From assembly GCF_900215335.1 (NCBI RefSeq), contig NZ_OCMT01000004.1, positions 558,001 to 622,000 on the forward strand: a stretch of 64,000 bases of DNA, given 5' to 3'. The position numbers and the translations under genes are program-made. Under the pieces are notes generated by a model, which was not told the DNA's origin, searched no databases, and worked only from the letters and a program-made list of their open reading frames with translations. Of this stretch, positions 8,607 to 16,647 are shown one piece after another (the first letter of the stretch is position 1; the number at the start of each line of letters is the position of its first letter). This DNA comes from Pedobacter xixiisoli. Lineage in GTDB: Bacteria; Bacteroidota; Bacteroidia; Sphingobacteriales; Sphingobacteriaceae.

Positions 8607-10301
8607 ATGAAGAAAGTAAAAATAGCGCTTTTTGGCGCAGTCATAGCCGTTACCACCCTAACCTTATCTTTCAAGGAAGATTTATTTTTAGTATCAAAAA
8701 ATCTTGATGTATTTGCGTCGCTATACAAGGAAATCAATATCAATTATGTAGATGAAACTAATCCTGCAGATTTGATGAAGCATGGTATTGATGCGATGCT
8801 GGGCAGTTTAGATCCTTACACAGAATACGTTCCCGAATCAGAAATTGAAGATTACAAGCTGAAATACATCAGCACGCAGTACGGTGGAATAGGCGCAGGG
8901 ACCGTTACTATTGCTGGAAAACTATTTGTAAACGAAATTAGCGAAGGGCACCCTTCACAAAAGAATGATATCCGACCAGGAGATCAGATTGTAAAAATCA
9001 ACGGAGTAGAAATTGAAGGCAAAGAAAGATCGCAAATTAGCCAGTTGCTACGCGGTCCAAAAGGTACGCCAGTAAATTTGATGTTGTTGAGAGACGGAAC
9101 GGTAATTAATAAAACCGTTGTTAGAGAAGAAATTAAACAACCTAATGTTTCCTATTCAGGGATGTTGGATGACCAAATTGGTTACATCCGTTTAGATAAA
9201 TTTTTAGAAAACTCTGGTCAGGAAGTTAGGGATGCCTTAGAGCAAATCAATAAACAGAAGCCAAAAGGACTGATTTTAGATTTGAGAAATAACGGTGGAG
9301 GTATTTTACAGGAAGCGGTGAAAATAGTTAACCTATTTGTAGATAAAAATGTATTGGTGGTTACTCAAAAAGGAAGAAATCCTGAGAAAAGTATCACTTA
9401 TAAAACTACCGCTAATGCTGTTGCACCAACCTTACCTATTGTGGTGCTCATTAATGGATCATCGGCTTCCGCATCAGAGATTGTTGCCGGTGCGATCCAG
9501 GACTTAGATAGGGGCATTGTGGTGGGGCAACGCAGTTATGGTAAGGGTTTGGTTCAGCAAACGTTTAACTTGCCTTACAACAGCTTGGTGAAAGTTACCG
9601 TGGCTAAGTATTATACGCCATCTGGGCGATGTATACAAGCCTTAGATTATACGCATAAAAAGCAAGATGGTTCTGCAGAGAAATTTGCTGATAGCACCTT
9701 AAAGGCTTTCGGTACCAAATCAGGAAGAACAGTCTATGACGGTGCCGGAGTTTTTCCAGACATCGAGATTGAGCCAAGTAAGTATAGCCCCGTTACCATT
9801 TCGCTGTTGACCAAGAATTTGTTTTTCGATTATGCGAATGCTTACAAAAAGACGAACAAAACAGTAGCTTCTGCTAAAGATTTCCAAATTAGTGATGCCA
9901 ATTATACGCAATTCATTGCTTCGCTTGCAGATAAAGATTACAGTTATATATCAAGGTCAGAACGTTTGTTAAACGAATTAAAAAAGGAAGCAGAAAAAGA
10001 AAATAAAGCGGAAACCGTTAAAGCTGATTTAGAAGCCTTGAAAGCTAAAATGACCACGGCTAAGAAAAACGATTTGAACGCTCATAAAGCAGAAATTAAA
10101 CGTGCGTTAGAGACACAGGTGATTAGTCGTTATTTTCACGAAAGGGGTAGGATAGAACAAGCGTTCCAGTACGATAAAGAGATAGCTAAGGCGAAATCAT
10201 TGTTTGGTAACCAAAGCCAGATGTTGGCGATCTTAAAAGGGGATGGTGCCTATAAAAATATTGGTAGCCCAACGTTAAAAGTAAATGAAGTAGAGAACTA
10301 A
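8607..10301 (+). CDS. S41 family C-terminal processing peptidase (Prc/CtpA type)
   Basis: 564 residues. The N-terminus is a signal or anchor segment (ALFGAVIAVTTLTLSF). A PDZ domain spans ~92-175 (GGIGAGTV, then GDQIVKINGVEI). The protease domain at ~185-400 has LDLRNNGGG and the catalytic pair: Ser288 in SASASE and Lys313 in SYGKG, spaced 25 residues apart as in E. coli Prc. These enzymes cut envelope proteins or lipoproteins at their C-termini in the periplasm. The C-terminal ~160 residues are Lys/Glu-rich helix. The gene has no obvious operon partner. Confidence 0.93.
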   Translation: MKKVKIALFGAVIAVTTLTLSFKEDLFLVSKNLDVFASLYKEININYVDETNPADLMKHGIDAMLGSLDPYTEYVPESEIEDYKLKYISTQYGGIGAGTVTIAGKLFVNEISEGHPSQKNDIRPGDQIVKINGVEIEGKERSQISQLLRGPKGTPVNLMLLRDGTVINKTVVREEIKQPNVSYSGMLDDQIGYIRLDKFLENSGQEVRDALEQINKQKPKGLILDLRNNGGGILQEAVKIVNLFVDKNVLVVTQKGRNPEKSITYKTTANAVAPTLPIVVLINGSSASASEIVAGAIQDLDRGIVVGQRSYGKGLVQQTFNLPYNSLVKVTVAKYYTPSGRCIQALDYTHKKQDGSAEKFADSTLKAFGTKSGRTVYDGAGVFPDIEIEPSKYSPVTISLLTKNLFFDYANAYKKTNKTVASAKDFQISDANYTQFIASLADKDYSYISRSERLLNELKKEAEKENKAETVKADLEALKAKMTTAKKNDLNAHKAEIKRALETQVISRYFHERGRIEQAFQYDKEIAKAKSLFGNQSQMLAILKGDGAYKNIGSPTLKVNEVEN

Positions 10302-10402
10302 TAACGTCATTATTAATATAGTGTTAGTTCGGTTCAAGGATTATTTATAATTCTACCTAATTGTTATTGAAATAAATTTTTTAGCTCACCGCCGCTGGGC
10401 TC

Positions 10403-10426
10403 CTACTTTTTGACCGCAAAAAGTAG
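10403..10426. repeat. Perfect 10-bp inverted repeat, probable dispersed intergenic element
   Basis: CTACTTTTTG and CAAAAAGTAG pair perfectly around loop ACCG. It is preceded by GGGCTC and followed by GCAAAAA. Elements built on ctactttttg...caaaaagtag are, to my knowledge, common between genes in Sphingobacteriaceae genomes. No second copy is visible in this window, so the repeat status rests on memory of the group. Confidence 0.5.
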
Positions 10427-10656
10427 CAAAAACTCTCGGTTGCTTATTTTTCTTTCAAAGAAAGTGATTTGGCTTATTGCTGCTACCCGAAAACCGCTTA
10501 AGCGCTCTTGAACACAATTGAGACAATATATACTTGTGAAAAAATAAGAGACCGAAAATTAGCTGAACGGAGATTTGAGAGGCTATCGCTAGTAAAGACA
10601 CTAGTTTTCTTATCCCGAATTCAAGTTAATTAATACTAATTGTCAAATTTAAAGGC

Positions 10657-10686
10657 ATAAAAAATCCCCAAGGTTAGCCTTGAGGA
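10657..10686 (-). terminator. Terminator of the ferredoxin reductase / ferredoxin operon
   Basis: On the minus strand, a 10-bp stem ATCCTCAAGG / CCTTGGGGAT with a 4-base loop is followed by a run of T. It lies ~35 bases after the ferredoxin stop codon. Confidence 0.8.
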
Positions 10687-10720
10687 TCTTATAATATTTT
10701 AAGATAATCTTTTACTGATC

Positions 10721-11044
10721 TTATTGCTCTGCGTGTAGTCTCACCTTTAAACCTTCCATTGCTGGGCTTAACTGTATTTGGCAAGCTAATCTAGAGTTAG
10801 GAAGCAAATCAGGCAAGGTGTCTAGCATCGCATACTCATCGTCGCTCATTTCGTTTAGCTTCTCTTCGCCTTCCAAAACATCTACACAACAAGTAGCGCA
10901 TAAAGCCATGCCGCCACAAGTAGCTAGAACATCGTACTCGCTCGCTTTCAGAAATTCCATTAAACTAAGCCCCATATCCGTTGGTGCTACGTGGTCTAAG
11001 GCATTTCCTTCTCTATCTTCTATAACAATATTAATATCGCTCAT
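10721..11044 (-). CDS. [2Fe-2S] ferredoxin, adrenodoxin type
   Basis: 107 residues. Four cysteines at 43, 49, 52 and 88 give the CX5CX2CX35C spacing of adrenodoxin/ISC-type ferredoxins (CGGMALCATC motif), with an extra Cys53. Small, acidic and soluble, as expected for an electron carrier. It is transcribed 19 bases after a thioredoxin-reductase-like ferredoxin reductase, so the pair probably moves electrons from NAD(P)H to iron-sulfur assembly or another acceptor. No isc, suf or P450 gene is next to it, so the acceptor is unknown. Confidence 0.9.
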   Translation of the reverse strand: MSDINIVIEDREGNALDHVAPTDMGLSLMEFLKASEYDVLATCGGMALCATCCVDVLEGEEKLNEMSDDEYAMLDTLPDLLPNSRLACQIQLSPAMEGLKVRLHAEQ

Positions 11045-11063
11045 AATTATGTTTTTCGCTTTA

Positions 11064-12074
11064 TTAAAACTCGCTTACGCCATTAACGGTAGTGTATTTC
11101 ATTGTATATTTTACACCGGGGTTCATGTACTGGTAGGCACTGTGGCTCATTAATGAAGCTTCGTGGAAACCACATAAAATCAGTTTTAACTTATTGGTGT
11201 AAGTATTGATATCGCCAATAGCATATACTCCCGGTACATTGGTAGAATAATCATCTACATTTACCTCGATAGCACTTTTACTAATGTTTAATCCCCACTG
11301 CTCAATTGGGCCTAATTTAGGACTTAAACCGAACAAAGGAATTAAATGATCTGCCGCAACAGAAATAGTTTCCATGGTTTTGTTATGGATAATATCAACC
11401 GTTTCTAATTTGCCCTCGCCATGTACGGCATTAAGGTTACTATTTAAAATTAAGTTGATTTTTCCTTTTTCAGCTAATTCCATCACTTTAGCAACAGAAT
11501 CTGGAGCTCCTCTAAAAGCTTCGCTACGGTGTACCAAAGTTAATTCGCTACAAACATCAGCTAAGAAGATAGTCCAATCTAAGGCAGAGTCACCACCACC
11601 AGCAATTACCATTTTTTGGTCACGGTATTTCTCTGGGTCTAAAATCATGTAGTTTACACCACGACCGTTTTCAAATTTCTCTAGGCCGGCAACCACAGGC
11701 TTACGAGGTTCGAAACAGCCCAATCCGCCAGCAATTACTACAACTTTGGCTTCAATCACTGTTCCCATATTGGTGGTCAACACAAAATCTGCTTCGCCTC
11801 TTTTCTCTAAACCTTCAATTCTTTCGCCCAAAGTAAAACCCGGGTGAAAAGGTTTTCCCTGCTCCATCAAGTTATCAACCAGCTCTTGAGCTAGTACCGA
11901 AGGGAATCCTGGGATATCGTAGATAGGCTTTTTAGGATATATTTCTGATAGCTGACCGCCTACCTGTGGCAAATAATCAATTAAATGACAACGCATTTTT
12001 AACAAACCCGCTTCAAAAATTGCAAACAAACCAACTGGCCCAGCGCCTATAATAGCTATATCAGTAGAAATCAT
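11064..12074 (-). CDS. Ferredoxin--NADP(+) reductase, thioredoxin-reductase-like (YumC type)
   Basis: 336 residues. An FAD-binding Rossmann motif is at ~8-14 (IIGAGPVGLF) and a second dinucleotide motif, VIAGGGDSALDW, in the NAD(P)H domain near 160. The C-terminal GVYAIGDINTY binds FAD. There is no CxxC active site of thioredoxin reductase, which separates it from TrxB and points to the YumC-type reductase. It is the first gene of a two-gene operon with the [2Fe-2S] ferredoxin downstream. Cytoplasmic. Confidence 0.9.
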   Translation of the reverse strand: MISTDIAIIGAGPVGLFAIFEAGLLKMRCHLIDYLPQVGGQLSEIYPKKPIYDIPGFPSVLAQELVDNLMEQGKPFHPGFTLGERIEGLEKRGEADFVLTTNMGTVIEAKVVVIAGGLGCFEPRKPVVAGLEKFENGRGVNYMILDPEKYRDQKMVIAGGGDSALDWTIFLADVCSELTLVHRSEAFRGAPDSVAKVMELAEKGKINLILNSNLNAVHGEGKLETVDIIHNKTMETISVAADHLIPLFGLSPKLGPIEQWGLNISKSAIEVNVDDYSTNVPGVYAIGDINTYTNKLKLILCGFHEASLMSHSAYQYMNPGVKYTMKYTTVNGVSEF

Positions 12075-12333
12075 AATGAATAAAATTTCTGCAAAAGTAC
12101 AAAATTAAGTTTTAAAAAAAGTAAGCTATTTAGATGAATTCTAGATAGAAAGTCAAAAATTCTAGTAAATCTATAGAATTAGCGTTTTTGTAATGGTTTT
12201 AAGGTGCCTGAGAGACTGATATTTAATTTTTTATTTTAGGACATAAGCTTAGTATTAGAAGAATGTGCTATAGCTAATATGACTAAAAACATATATTTCT
12301 TGTAGCTTTTCTTTGCTTTTGTTAGTATTGTTG

Positions 12334-13005
12334 ATGCCTGAATTAGAATATCTACTCGTATTTATGTTTTTTTTCGCTGTATGGGCCATTTGTTTCCTCG
12401 TCTGCGGACAATCGTGGCAGTTAATTGCGGCATTTATTCCTTTTTCGATAGGAACATACATTTATTATGGAGGTAATATGGGAGTCGATTTACTTTTGCT
12501 GATTCCCGTTTTGGCATTGGCCGTGGTTGATATCCACATTGTTTTAAGTAAACCAAAGTTTAAGGGGGTAGCTTGGTATATCAATTATCTACTGATCATA
12601 CCATTGTTAGTTGCCTATGTTTATTATGCTGGGGAATTTGCGAAATCTGATACTTGGATTGGTATAGCATTTACCCACCTTTCAATGTGCTTAATTATCG
12701 TTTACGCTGGTAAATTCTGGTTTTCCGACGTGCTGCTTCTACTAATTAATCGCTTATGGATAAAAGAAAGGAACTCGCTACAAACTCGGATAAACAATGT
12801 CTATATCAAAGGTACTGGCAAATCAAGATCTTATTACGCTTCCATTTATCAACTGGGAGATACAGAAATCTCGGGTTTCTTTTATCAGTATGTACGTTTT
12901 AAGAAGATAGGTTCGCAAGATAAAGTTGAATTGGTGCTTAAAAAAGGATGGCTGGGCACTGAATTTATCTCGGGTTTCCCAAAAATTTTGGAGAGAAAGC
13001 TATAA
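12334..13005 (+). CDS. Membrane protein of unknown function
   Basis: About 223 residues from ATG 12334; an upstream TTG at 12313 in the same frame is less likely. Four hydrophobic segments are visible at about 5-25, 30-58, 78-98 and 104-130. They are followed by a charged, beta-rich tail of ~90 residues (TRINNVYIKGTGKSRSYYAS) likely exposed to the cytoplasm. I recognise no family. It stands alone between the divergent reductase gene and the LpxH-like gene. Confidence 0.65.
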   Translation: MPELEYLLVFMFFFAVWAICFLVCGQSWQLIAAFIPFSIGTYIYYGGNMGVDLLLLIPVLALAVVDIHIVLSKPKFKGVAWYINYLLIIPLLVAYVYYAGEFAKSDTWIGIAFTHLSMCLIIVYAGKFWFSDVLLLLINRLWIKERNSLQTRINNVYIKGTGKSRSYYASIYQLGDTEISGFFYQYVRFKKIGSQDKVELVLKKGWLGTEFISGFPKILERKL

Positions 13006-13073
13006 CGTTTTAAAGATTGATATCGCCGCTTTGGTCGCTAATCCGTTAATCACTATCATTTAAGCTTTTTGCT

Positions 13074-13081
13074 TACCTTTG
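13074..13081 (+). promoter_or_regulatory. Possible -7 element very close to the lpxH-like start
   Basis: TACCTTTG matches TAnnTTTG fully and lies only 6 bases before ATG 13088. If used, the transcript would have almost no leader. I see no good TTTG at the -33 position, so support is partial. Confidence 0.35.
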
Positions 13082-13087
13082 GCTCAT

Positions 13088-13837
13088 ATGACCGAGAACA
13101 TATATTTCGCTTCAGATTTTCATTTAGGCTCACCGAACCATACCGAAAGTAGACGGCGTGAAGATCGTATTGTAAGCTGGTTAAATTTTATCACACCTAC
13201 TTGCAGCGAACTGTTTTTAATGGGCGACGTATTCGATTTTTGGTTCGAATATAAATATGTGGTGCCAAAGGGATTTGTAAGATTGCAGGGGAAATTGGCA
13301 GAAATGTCGGATAAGGGGATCAAAATCTATTTTTTTAAAGGTAACCACGACATGTGGGTAAAAGATTACTTTATCAAAGAGATGGGTATGCAGATCGTAA
13401 GCGACGAGCTGATTATTGAGCGTGGCGGTAAAAAGTTTTATTTGCACCATGGTGATGGATTGGGGCCTGGCGATAAAAAATATAAGTTTCTAAGGAAGAT
13501 TTTCAGAAATCCGATTTGCCAGTGGCTGTTTGGTATCGTACCCCCACGTATTGGCATGGGCATTGCCGCTAGCTGGTCGGCACATAGCAGGGCGGCAAGT
13601 AAAACCGAAGAGGTTTTCTTGGGCGAGGATAAAGAATGGCTGGCCATTTATGCAAAAGAGCAACTGCAAAAACAGCATTTCGATTATTTTGTGTTTGGAC
13701 ACAGGCATTTGCCAATAGAAATGAAGCTGAATGACCGAAGTACTTACATAAATACTGGCGAATGGCTAAACTATAATTCATACGCTGTGTTTGATGGGCA
13801 GGAGTTGAGGTTGGAATATTTTGAGAAAGACAAGTAG
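13088..13837 (+). CDS. lpxH: UDP-2,3-diacylglucosamine hydrolase-like metallophosphoesterase
   Basis: 249 residues from ATG 13088 (an upstream TTG at 13079 is in frame but unlikely). All calcineurin-type metal motifs are in order: SDFHLG, GDVFDFW, GNHDMW, HHGDGLG and FGHRH. The order and the FDFW and GNHD context fit LpxH, which removes UMP from UDP-2,3-diacylglucosamine in lipid A synthesis at the inner membrane face. Related Bacteroidota proteins may be LpxH2-like and I cannot separate them by eye. The next gene begins 4 bases later. Confidence 0.85.
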   Translation: MTENIYFASDFHLGSPNHTESRRREDRIVSWLNFITPTCSELFLMGDVFDFWFEYKYVVPKGFVRLQGKLAEMSDKGIKIYFFKGNHDMWVKDYFIKEMGMQIVSDELIIERGGKKFYLHHGDGLGPGDKKYKFLRKIFRNPICQWLFGIVPPRIGMGIAASWSAHSRAASKTEEVFLGEDKEWLAIYAKEQLQKQHFDYFVFGHRHLPIEMKLNDRSTYINTGEWLNYNSYAVFDGQELRLEYFEKDK

Positions 13838-13840
13838 TGT

Positions 13841-14719
13841 ATGAAGTATTATCGTCATTTCGACTGTAGGGAGAAATCTAGCAAGATGTCTAATTCTTTA
13901 CGCTTTAGGATTGCTTTATTCTTCGCAATGACGATCCCGTCCAGTTTTATTGTTTTATTGTTTACTTGTTTCGCCGCAAATGCGCAATTGAAACAAGTTG
14001 CCCAAATAGATACCACTGCCAAATCTGTCTATGTAGATAACCTAGATCACATTTACCTCCTTTCGGATAGAGATGAACTGTTGAAATATGATGCCAAAGG
14101 CACTTTGAAGTGGCGTTATAGCAACAATCGTTTCGGTAAATTGCACAGTGTGGATGTTTCGGATCCCCTACGTACAGTGCTTTTCTACGCAGATTTTCAA
14201 CAGGTAGTAGTATTGAACAATAACCTCAACGAAATTACCAGCTACTCCTTTGCAAAGGATGGAAATTTATTGGTTTCTACGGTGGCATCTGGCAATAATA
14301 ACAGCTTGTGGATTTTCGACAGAGCTGCCAATGCACTGATTAAATTGAGCAGTAATTTTACAGAGGATGTGCGTTCGGCTAACCTTTTTCAGCTTTTTGA
14401 TGAAGTAGTTGATGCCAAGAAAATGGCAGCTTCTGACCAATACGTTTTTTTACAGCGAAAGAATGAAGGCATATTGCAATTTGATAGGTTTGGTGGTTAC
14501 GTTCGGGAGTTGCCTATTGATAGCCTTTCTGATTTTAATATCACCAGTAATGTCATCGCTTACTTTAAGGGCAACGACCTGATCAAATATCATCCTACCA
14601 CTTTTGAGAGTTCTAAACAGCAGTTGCCTGTATCTCTTCCAATTAAGCAGGTAGCGGTAGGCAATAAATTAATTGCGGTGTTAACTGAAAAAGCCGTATT
14701 TTTGCTGTCCGATAATTAA
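13841..14719 (+). CDS. Secreted propeller-like protein of unknown function; N-terminus encoded by a repeat element
   Basis: 292 residues if read from ATG 13841. The first ~30 codons lie inside a dispersed repeat (13853-13933). In-frame starts at 13886 (MSNSLRFRIALFFAM) and 13928 (MTIPSSFIVLLFTCFAANAQ) are alternatives, and both keep a signal peptide ending ANAQ. The mature part has repeated four-stranded blades (VYVDNLDHIYLLS, LKYDAKGTLKWRY, ILQFDRFGGYVREL) like NHL/PQQ propellers. It probably acts in the periplasm or at the surface. It follows lpxH by 4 bases, and so may be co-transcribed. No function is assigned. Confidence 0.7.
   Translation: MKYYRHFDCREKSSKMSNSLRFRIALFFAMTIPSSFIVLLFTCFAANAQLKQVAQIDTTAKSVYVDNLDHIYLLSDRDELLKYDAKGTLKWRYSNNRFGKLHSVDVSDPLRTVLFYADFQQVVVLNNNLNEITSYSFAKDGNLLVSTVASGNNNSLWIFDRAANALIKLSSNFTEDVRSANLFQLFDEVVDAKKMAASDQYVFLQRKNEGILQFDRFGGYVRELPIDSLSDFNITSNVIAYFKGNDLIKYHPTTFESSKQQLPVSLPIKQVAVGNKLIAVLTEKAVFLLSDN
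13853..13933. repeat. Dispersed CGTC...GACG repeat element, copy C (81 bp)
   Basis: Starts CGTCATTTCGAC and ends GATTGCTT(N7)TCGCAATGACG. The right end matches the two copies in the nuo operon (52541-52614 and 55208-55278) at about 21 of 25 positions. Its complementary CGTC/GACG ends suggest a REP- or MITE-like element. It runs from codon 5 to codon 31 of the coding frame at 13841. Confidence 0.65.
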
Positions 14720-14780
14720 AGCGCTTGTTTATTGCATTGTTTTTAGTGTAATAAACCCGATTGAAGCGGTTGTACTTTTT

Positions 14781-14813
14781 TGTCGCAGATGCTTCGACAG
14801 GCTCAGCATGACA
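14781..14813. repeat. Small palindromic intergenic repeat
   Basis: Begins TGTCGCAGATGC and ends GCTCAGCATGACA, an imperfect palindrome. Sequences like gcttcgacaggctcagcatgaca are, to my knowledge, frequent dispersed repeats in Bacteroidota. It lies in the 168-base gap before prfA. Confidence 0.45.
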
Positions 14814-14887
14814 CCAACAAAAAAGACAAGAGTGTAAAGCGGGGCTTGCTTTAATTGGAGTAATAATATTGATTTTCTTATAAAAAT

Positions 14888-15961
14888 ATGTTAGATAAAT
14901 TAGAAGCTATTAAGTTGCGTTGGGAAGATGTAGAAGAGCAGTTGAGTAATCCGGATGTGATACAGGATATGAAGCGTTTTGCTGCATTGAACAAGGAATA
15001 TAAAGACTTGACCAAGATTGTGGAGGAGTACAAAGTGTACAAGAACGTAATGAGCAATATTGAGGCAAATAAAGATATTTTGAACAATGAGAAGGATCCG
15101 GAGATGAGGGAAATGGCGAAGGAGGAGCAGGATTTATTGTTGGTGCAGCAAGAGGAATTGGAAGAGCGCATTAGGTTGATGTTGATTCCAAAAGATCCTG
15201 AAGATGCGAAAAATGCAGTATTTGAAATTCGTGGAGGTACGGGTGGTGATGAGGCAGCACTTTTTGCTGGCGATTTGTACCGTATGTATACCCGTTATTT
15301 CGAAAGCAGAGGCTGGAAAGTAGAAACTGTTGATGTAACTGAAGGTACTGCTGGTGGTTATAAAGAGGTGATCTTGAAAGTTTCTGGTGATGATGTTTAT
15401 GGCACCTTGAAGTACGAAAGTGGGGTACACCGTGTACAGCGTGTCCCAGATACGGAAACTCAGGGTAGGGTACATACATCGGCGGCTTCGGTAGCGGTGT
15501 TGCCAGAGGCGGAAGAAATTGACTTTTACTTGAACCCAGCGGATATTGAACTGCAAACATCGCGTTCTGGTGGTGCTGGTGGACAGAACGTAAATAAGGT
15601 AGAAACTAAAGTGCAGTTAACACACAAACCGTCGGGATTGGTAGTGGTTTGTCAGCAAGAGCGTTCGCAATTGGGTAACCGTATTATTGCCATGGAGATG
15701 TTGAGGAGTAAGCTTTATGATATCGAAGTGCAAAAGAAAAACGGAGATATTGCGGCTAAACGTAAAACAATGGTGTCAACAGGTGATAGGTCTGCGAAGA
15801 TCAGAACTTACAATTATCCGCAGGGTCGTGTAACGGATCACCGTATTGGTTTAACCTTATATAACTTGCCTTCAGTAATTGACGGTGATATTCAAGAGTT
15901 GGTAGAGAAGCTACAATTTGCTGAAAATGCAGAAAAAATGAAAGAAGGAGCAATTAATTAA
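14888..15961 (+). CDS. prfA: Peptide chain release factor 1
   Basis: 357 residues, the normal RF1 length. The catalytic GGQ lies in [17 protein letters not shown] and triggers peptidyl-tRNA hydrolysis. The codon-reading tripeptide region is [18 protein letters not shown], with P-D-T in place of the common P-A-T; this still fits PxT, which reads UAA and UAG. The N-terminal ~110 residues are coiled helix. The gene is single, with a promoter gap upstream and a strong terminator downstream. Confidence 0.97.
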   Translation: MLDKLEAIKLRWEDVEEQLSNPDVIQDMKRFAALNKEYKDLTKIVEEYKVYKNVMSNIEANKDILNNEKDPEMREMAKEEQDLLLVQQEELEERIRLMLIPKDPEDAKNAVFEIRGGTGGDEAALFAGDLYRMYTRYFESRGWKVETVDVTEGTAGGYKEVILKVSGDDVYGTLKYESGVHRVQRVPDTETQGRVHTSAASVAVLPEAEEIDFYLNPADIELQTSRSGGAGGQNVNKVETKVQLTHKPSGLVVVCQQERSQLGNRIIAMEMLRSKLYDIEVQKKNGDIAAKRKTMVSTGDRSAKIRTYNYPQGRVTDHRIGLTLYNLPSVIDGDIQELVEKLQFAENAEKMKEGAIN

Positions 15962-15989
15962 TCCTGTTCTTTCATTAAATTTATACAAG

Positions 15990-16018
15990 ACCCCGACACA
16001 ACTGTTGGGGTTTTTTGT
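15990..16018 (+). terminator. prfA terminator
   Basis: A 9-bp stem ACCCCGACA / TGTTGGGGT (one G-T pair; 15990-15998 and 16003-16011) with loop CAAC, then TTTTTTG. Confidence 0.85.
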
Positions 16019-16094
16019 TTTTTAACGTTGTTTTTGAAAAATAATTAATTGTAAATGAGGTGTTTTTGTGTGGTGTTAAATTATTTTTAAATTA

Positions 16095-16128
16095 TTGTTG
16101 AATAAATGAAATATTCGCTCTATATTTG
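16095..16128 (+). promoter_or_regulatory. Promoter of tRNA-Asp
   Basis: TTGTTG at 16095-16100, 20-base spacer, TATATTTG at 16121-16128, a full match to TAnnTTTG. The tRNA begins 41 bases downstream, leaving a short 5' leader to be processed. Confidence 0.65.
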
Positions 16129-16168
16129 CATCACCAAAACGGAAAACGATTGTTTAACGTTAGCGAAC

Positions 16169-16242
16169 GGTTCGGTAGTTCAGCTGGTTAGAATGCCGCC
16201 CTGTCACGGCGGAGGTCGCGGGTTCGAGTCCCGTCCGGACCG
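16169..16242 (+). tRNA. tRNA-Asp (anticodon GTC)
   Basis: 74 bases folding as a full cloverleaf. The acceptor stem GGTTCGG / CCGGACC has one T-G pair. The D arm starts GTTC, the anticodon stem is CCGCC / GGCGG around CTGTCAC (GTC), and the T arm is GCGGG / CCCGT with TTCGAGT. The discriminator base is G. The 3' CCA is not encoded. Confidence 0.97.
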
Positions 16243-16244
16243 CA

Positions 16245-16280
16245 AAAAATCCTCAATCTGATAAAGATTGGGGATTTTTG
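16245..16280 (+). terminator. tRNA-Asp terminator
   Basis: A 13-bp stem (16247-16259 with 16265-16277, one G-T pair) with loop GATAA and a run of T, starting 5 bases after the tRNA. Confidence 0.85.
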
Positions 16281-16325
16281 CTTTTATAATGTTTTGCTGC
16301 TATTAGCTCAGAAGATCGAAACTAA

Positions 16326-16350
16326 CCACAAAGGCACAAAGACCACAAAG
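16326..16350. repeat. Triple CACAAAG repeat
   Basis: CACAAAG occurs at 16327, 16335 and 16344 in an AACCACAAAGGCACAAAGACC-like string. Such accacaaaggcacaaag strings are, to my knowledge, common dispersed intergenic sequences in Bacteroidota. Confidence 0.4.
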
Positions 16351-16365
16351 TTTTGGTCTATTATA

Positions 16366-16399
16366 AAAGCAAGCATTTACTTTGGGAAATGCCCGCTTT
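16366..16399. terminator. Hairpin between tRNA-Asp and lanB
   Basis: AAAGC + GCATTT pairs with AAATGC + GCTTT, with a 2-base internal mismatch (AA/CC) and an 8-base loop. Weak T-rich tail. It may be a terminator or a repeat remnant. Confidence 0.4.
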
Positions 16400-16635
16400 C
16401 TGTTTATAGTAGCAGATCTTTTTCCTAGTTTCTACCCTGTGTTCCTGCATTTCTACATGGTTAACCAAGCTTTAAGTTTGCGAAACATTGTTAATAAACA
16501 GTACTCTTCATTTGGTAAAATGGGTATTCGTCTTGATGACCTATTGAAATTGACGTGTAAATTGGGATAATTTTTAATTTTTACTTTGTTGTAAAACATT
16601 GTTTTACAGTTTTTTAAATGGTTGTGTTTCAGGCC

Positions 16636-16643
16636 TAGCTTTG
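16636..16643 (+). promoter_or_regulatory. Possible -7 element of lanB
   Basis: TAGCTTTG fits TAnnTTTG and ends 4 bases before ATG 16648, implying a transcript that starts at or near the start codon. No clear TTTG lies 19 bases upstream. The TTTGAAA at 16640-16646 is also the complement of the TTTCAAA core seen before the peptide gene. Confidence 0.35.
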
Positions 16644-16647
16644 AAAC

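Larger units (their letters stand above)
10302..10720. other. 419-base intergenic region between S41 protease and ferredoxin
   Basis: No protein gene is seen on either strand. It contains a perfect 10-bp hairpin with a dispersed-repeat look (10403-10426) and the ferredoxin terminator (10657-10686). The stretch 10430-10640 has low-complexity and frame-broken sequence, as in decayed repeat material. Confidence 0.6.
16243..16647. other. 405-base region between tRNA-Asp and lanB
   Basis: It holds the tRNA terminator, a triple CACAAAG repeat (16326-16350), a second hairpin (16366-16399), an 8-bp hairpin (TGTAAAAC / GTTTTACA, 16590-16608) followed by T residues, and the possible lanB -7 element. 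A 37-codon frame from ATG 16457 is probably chance. I see no duplicated tRNA end that would mark an attachment site. Confidence 0.55.

Noticed and set aside
12203-12220. GGTGCCTGAGAGACTGAT resembling part of a TPP riboswitch
   Set aside because: The rest of the TPP core (the CTGAT...TAATACC-like half) is missing, and the downstream gene has no thiamine link.
15134-15560. Long minus-strand ORFs inside prfA
   Set aside because: They lie fully in the antisense of a strongly conserved gene and show no family features.
16169-16242. tRNA-Asp as an integration site for a RiPP island
   Set aside because: No repeat of the tRNA 3' end was seen downstream up to the pectin operon, and no integrase is present.
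16457-16570. 37-codon ORF upstream of lanB (MVNQALSL start) as a second precursor peptide
   Set aside because: No leader-like feature, few Ser/Thr, single Cys, no promoter or terminator of its own, and composition like the non-coding flanks.
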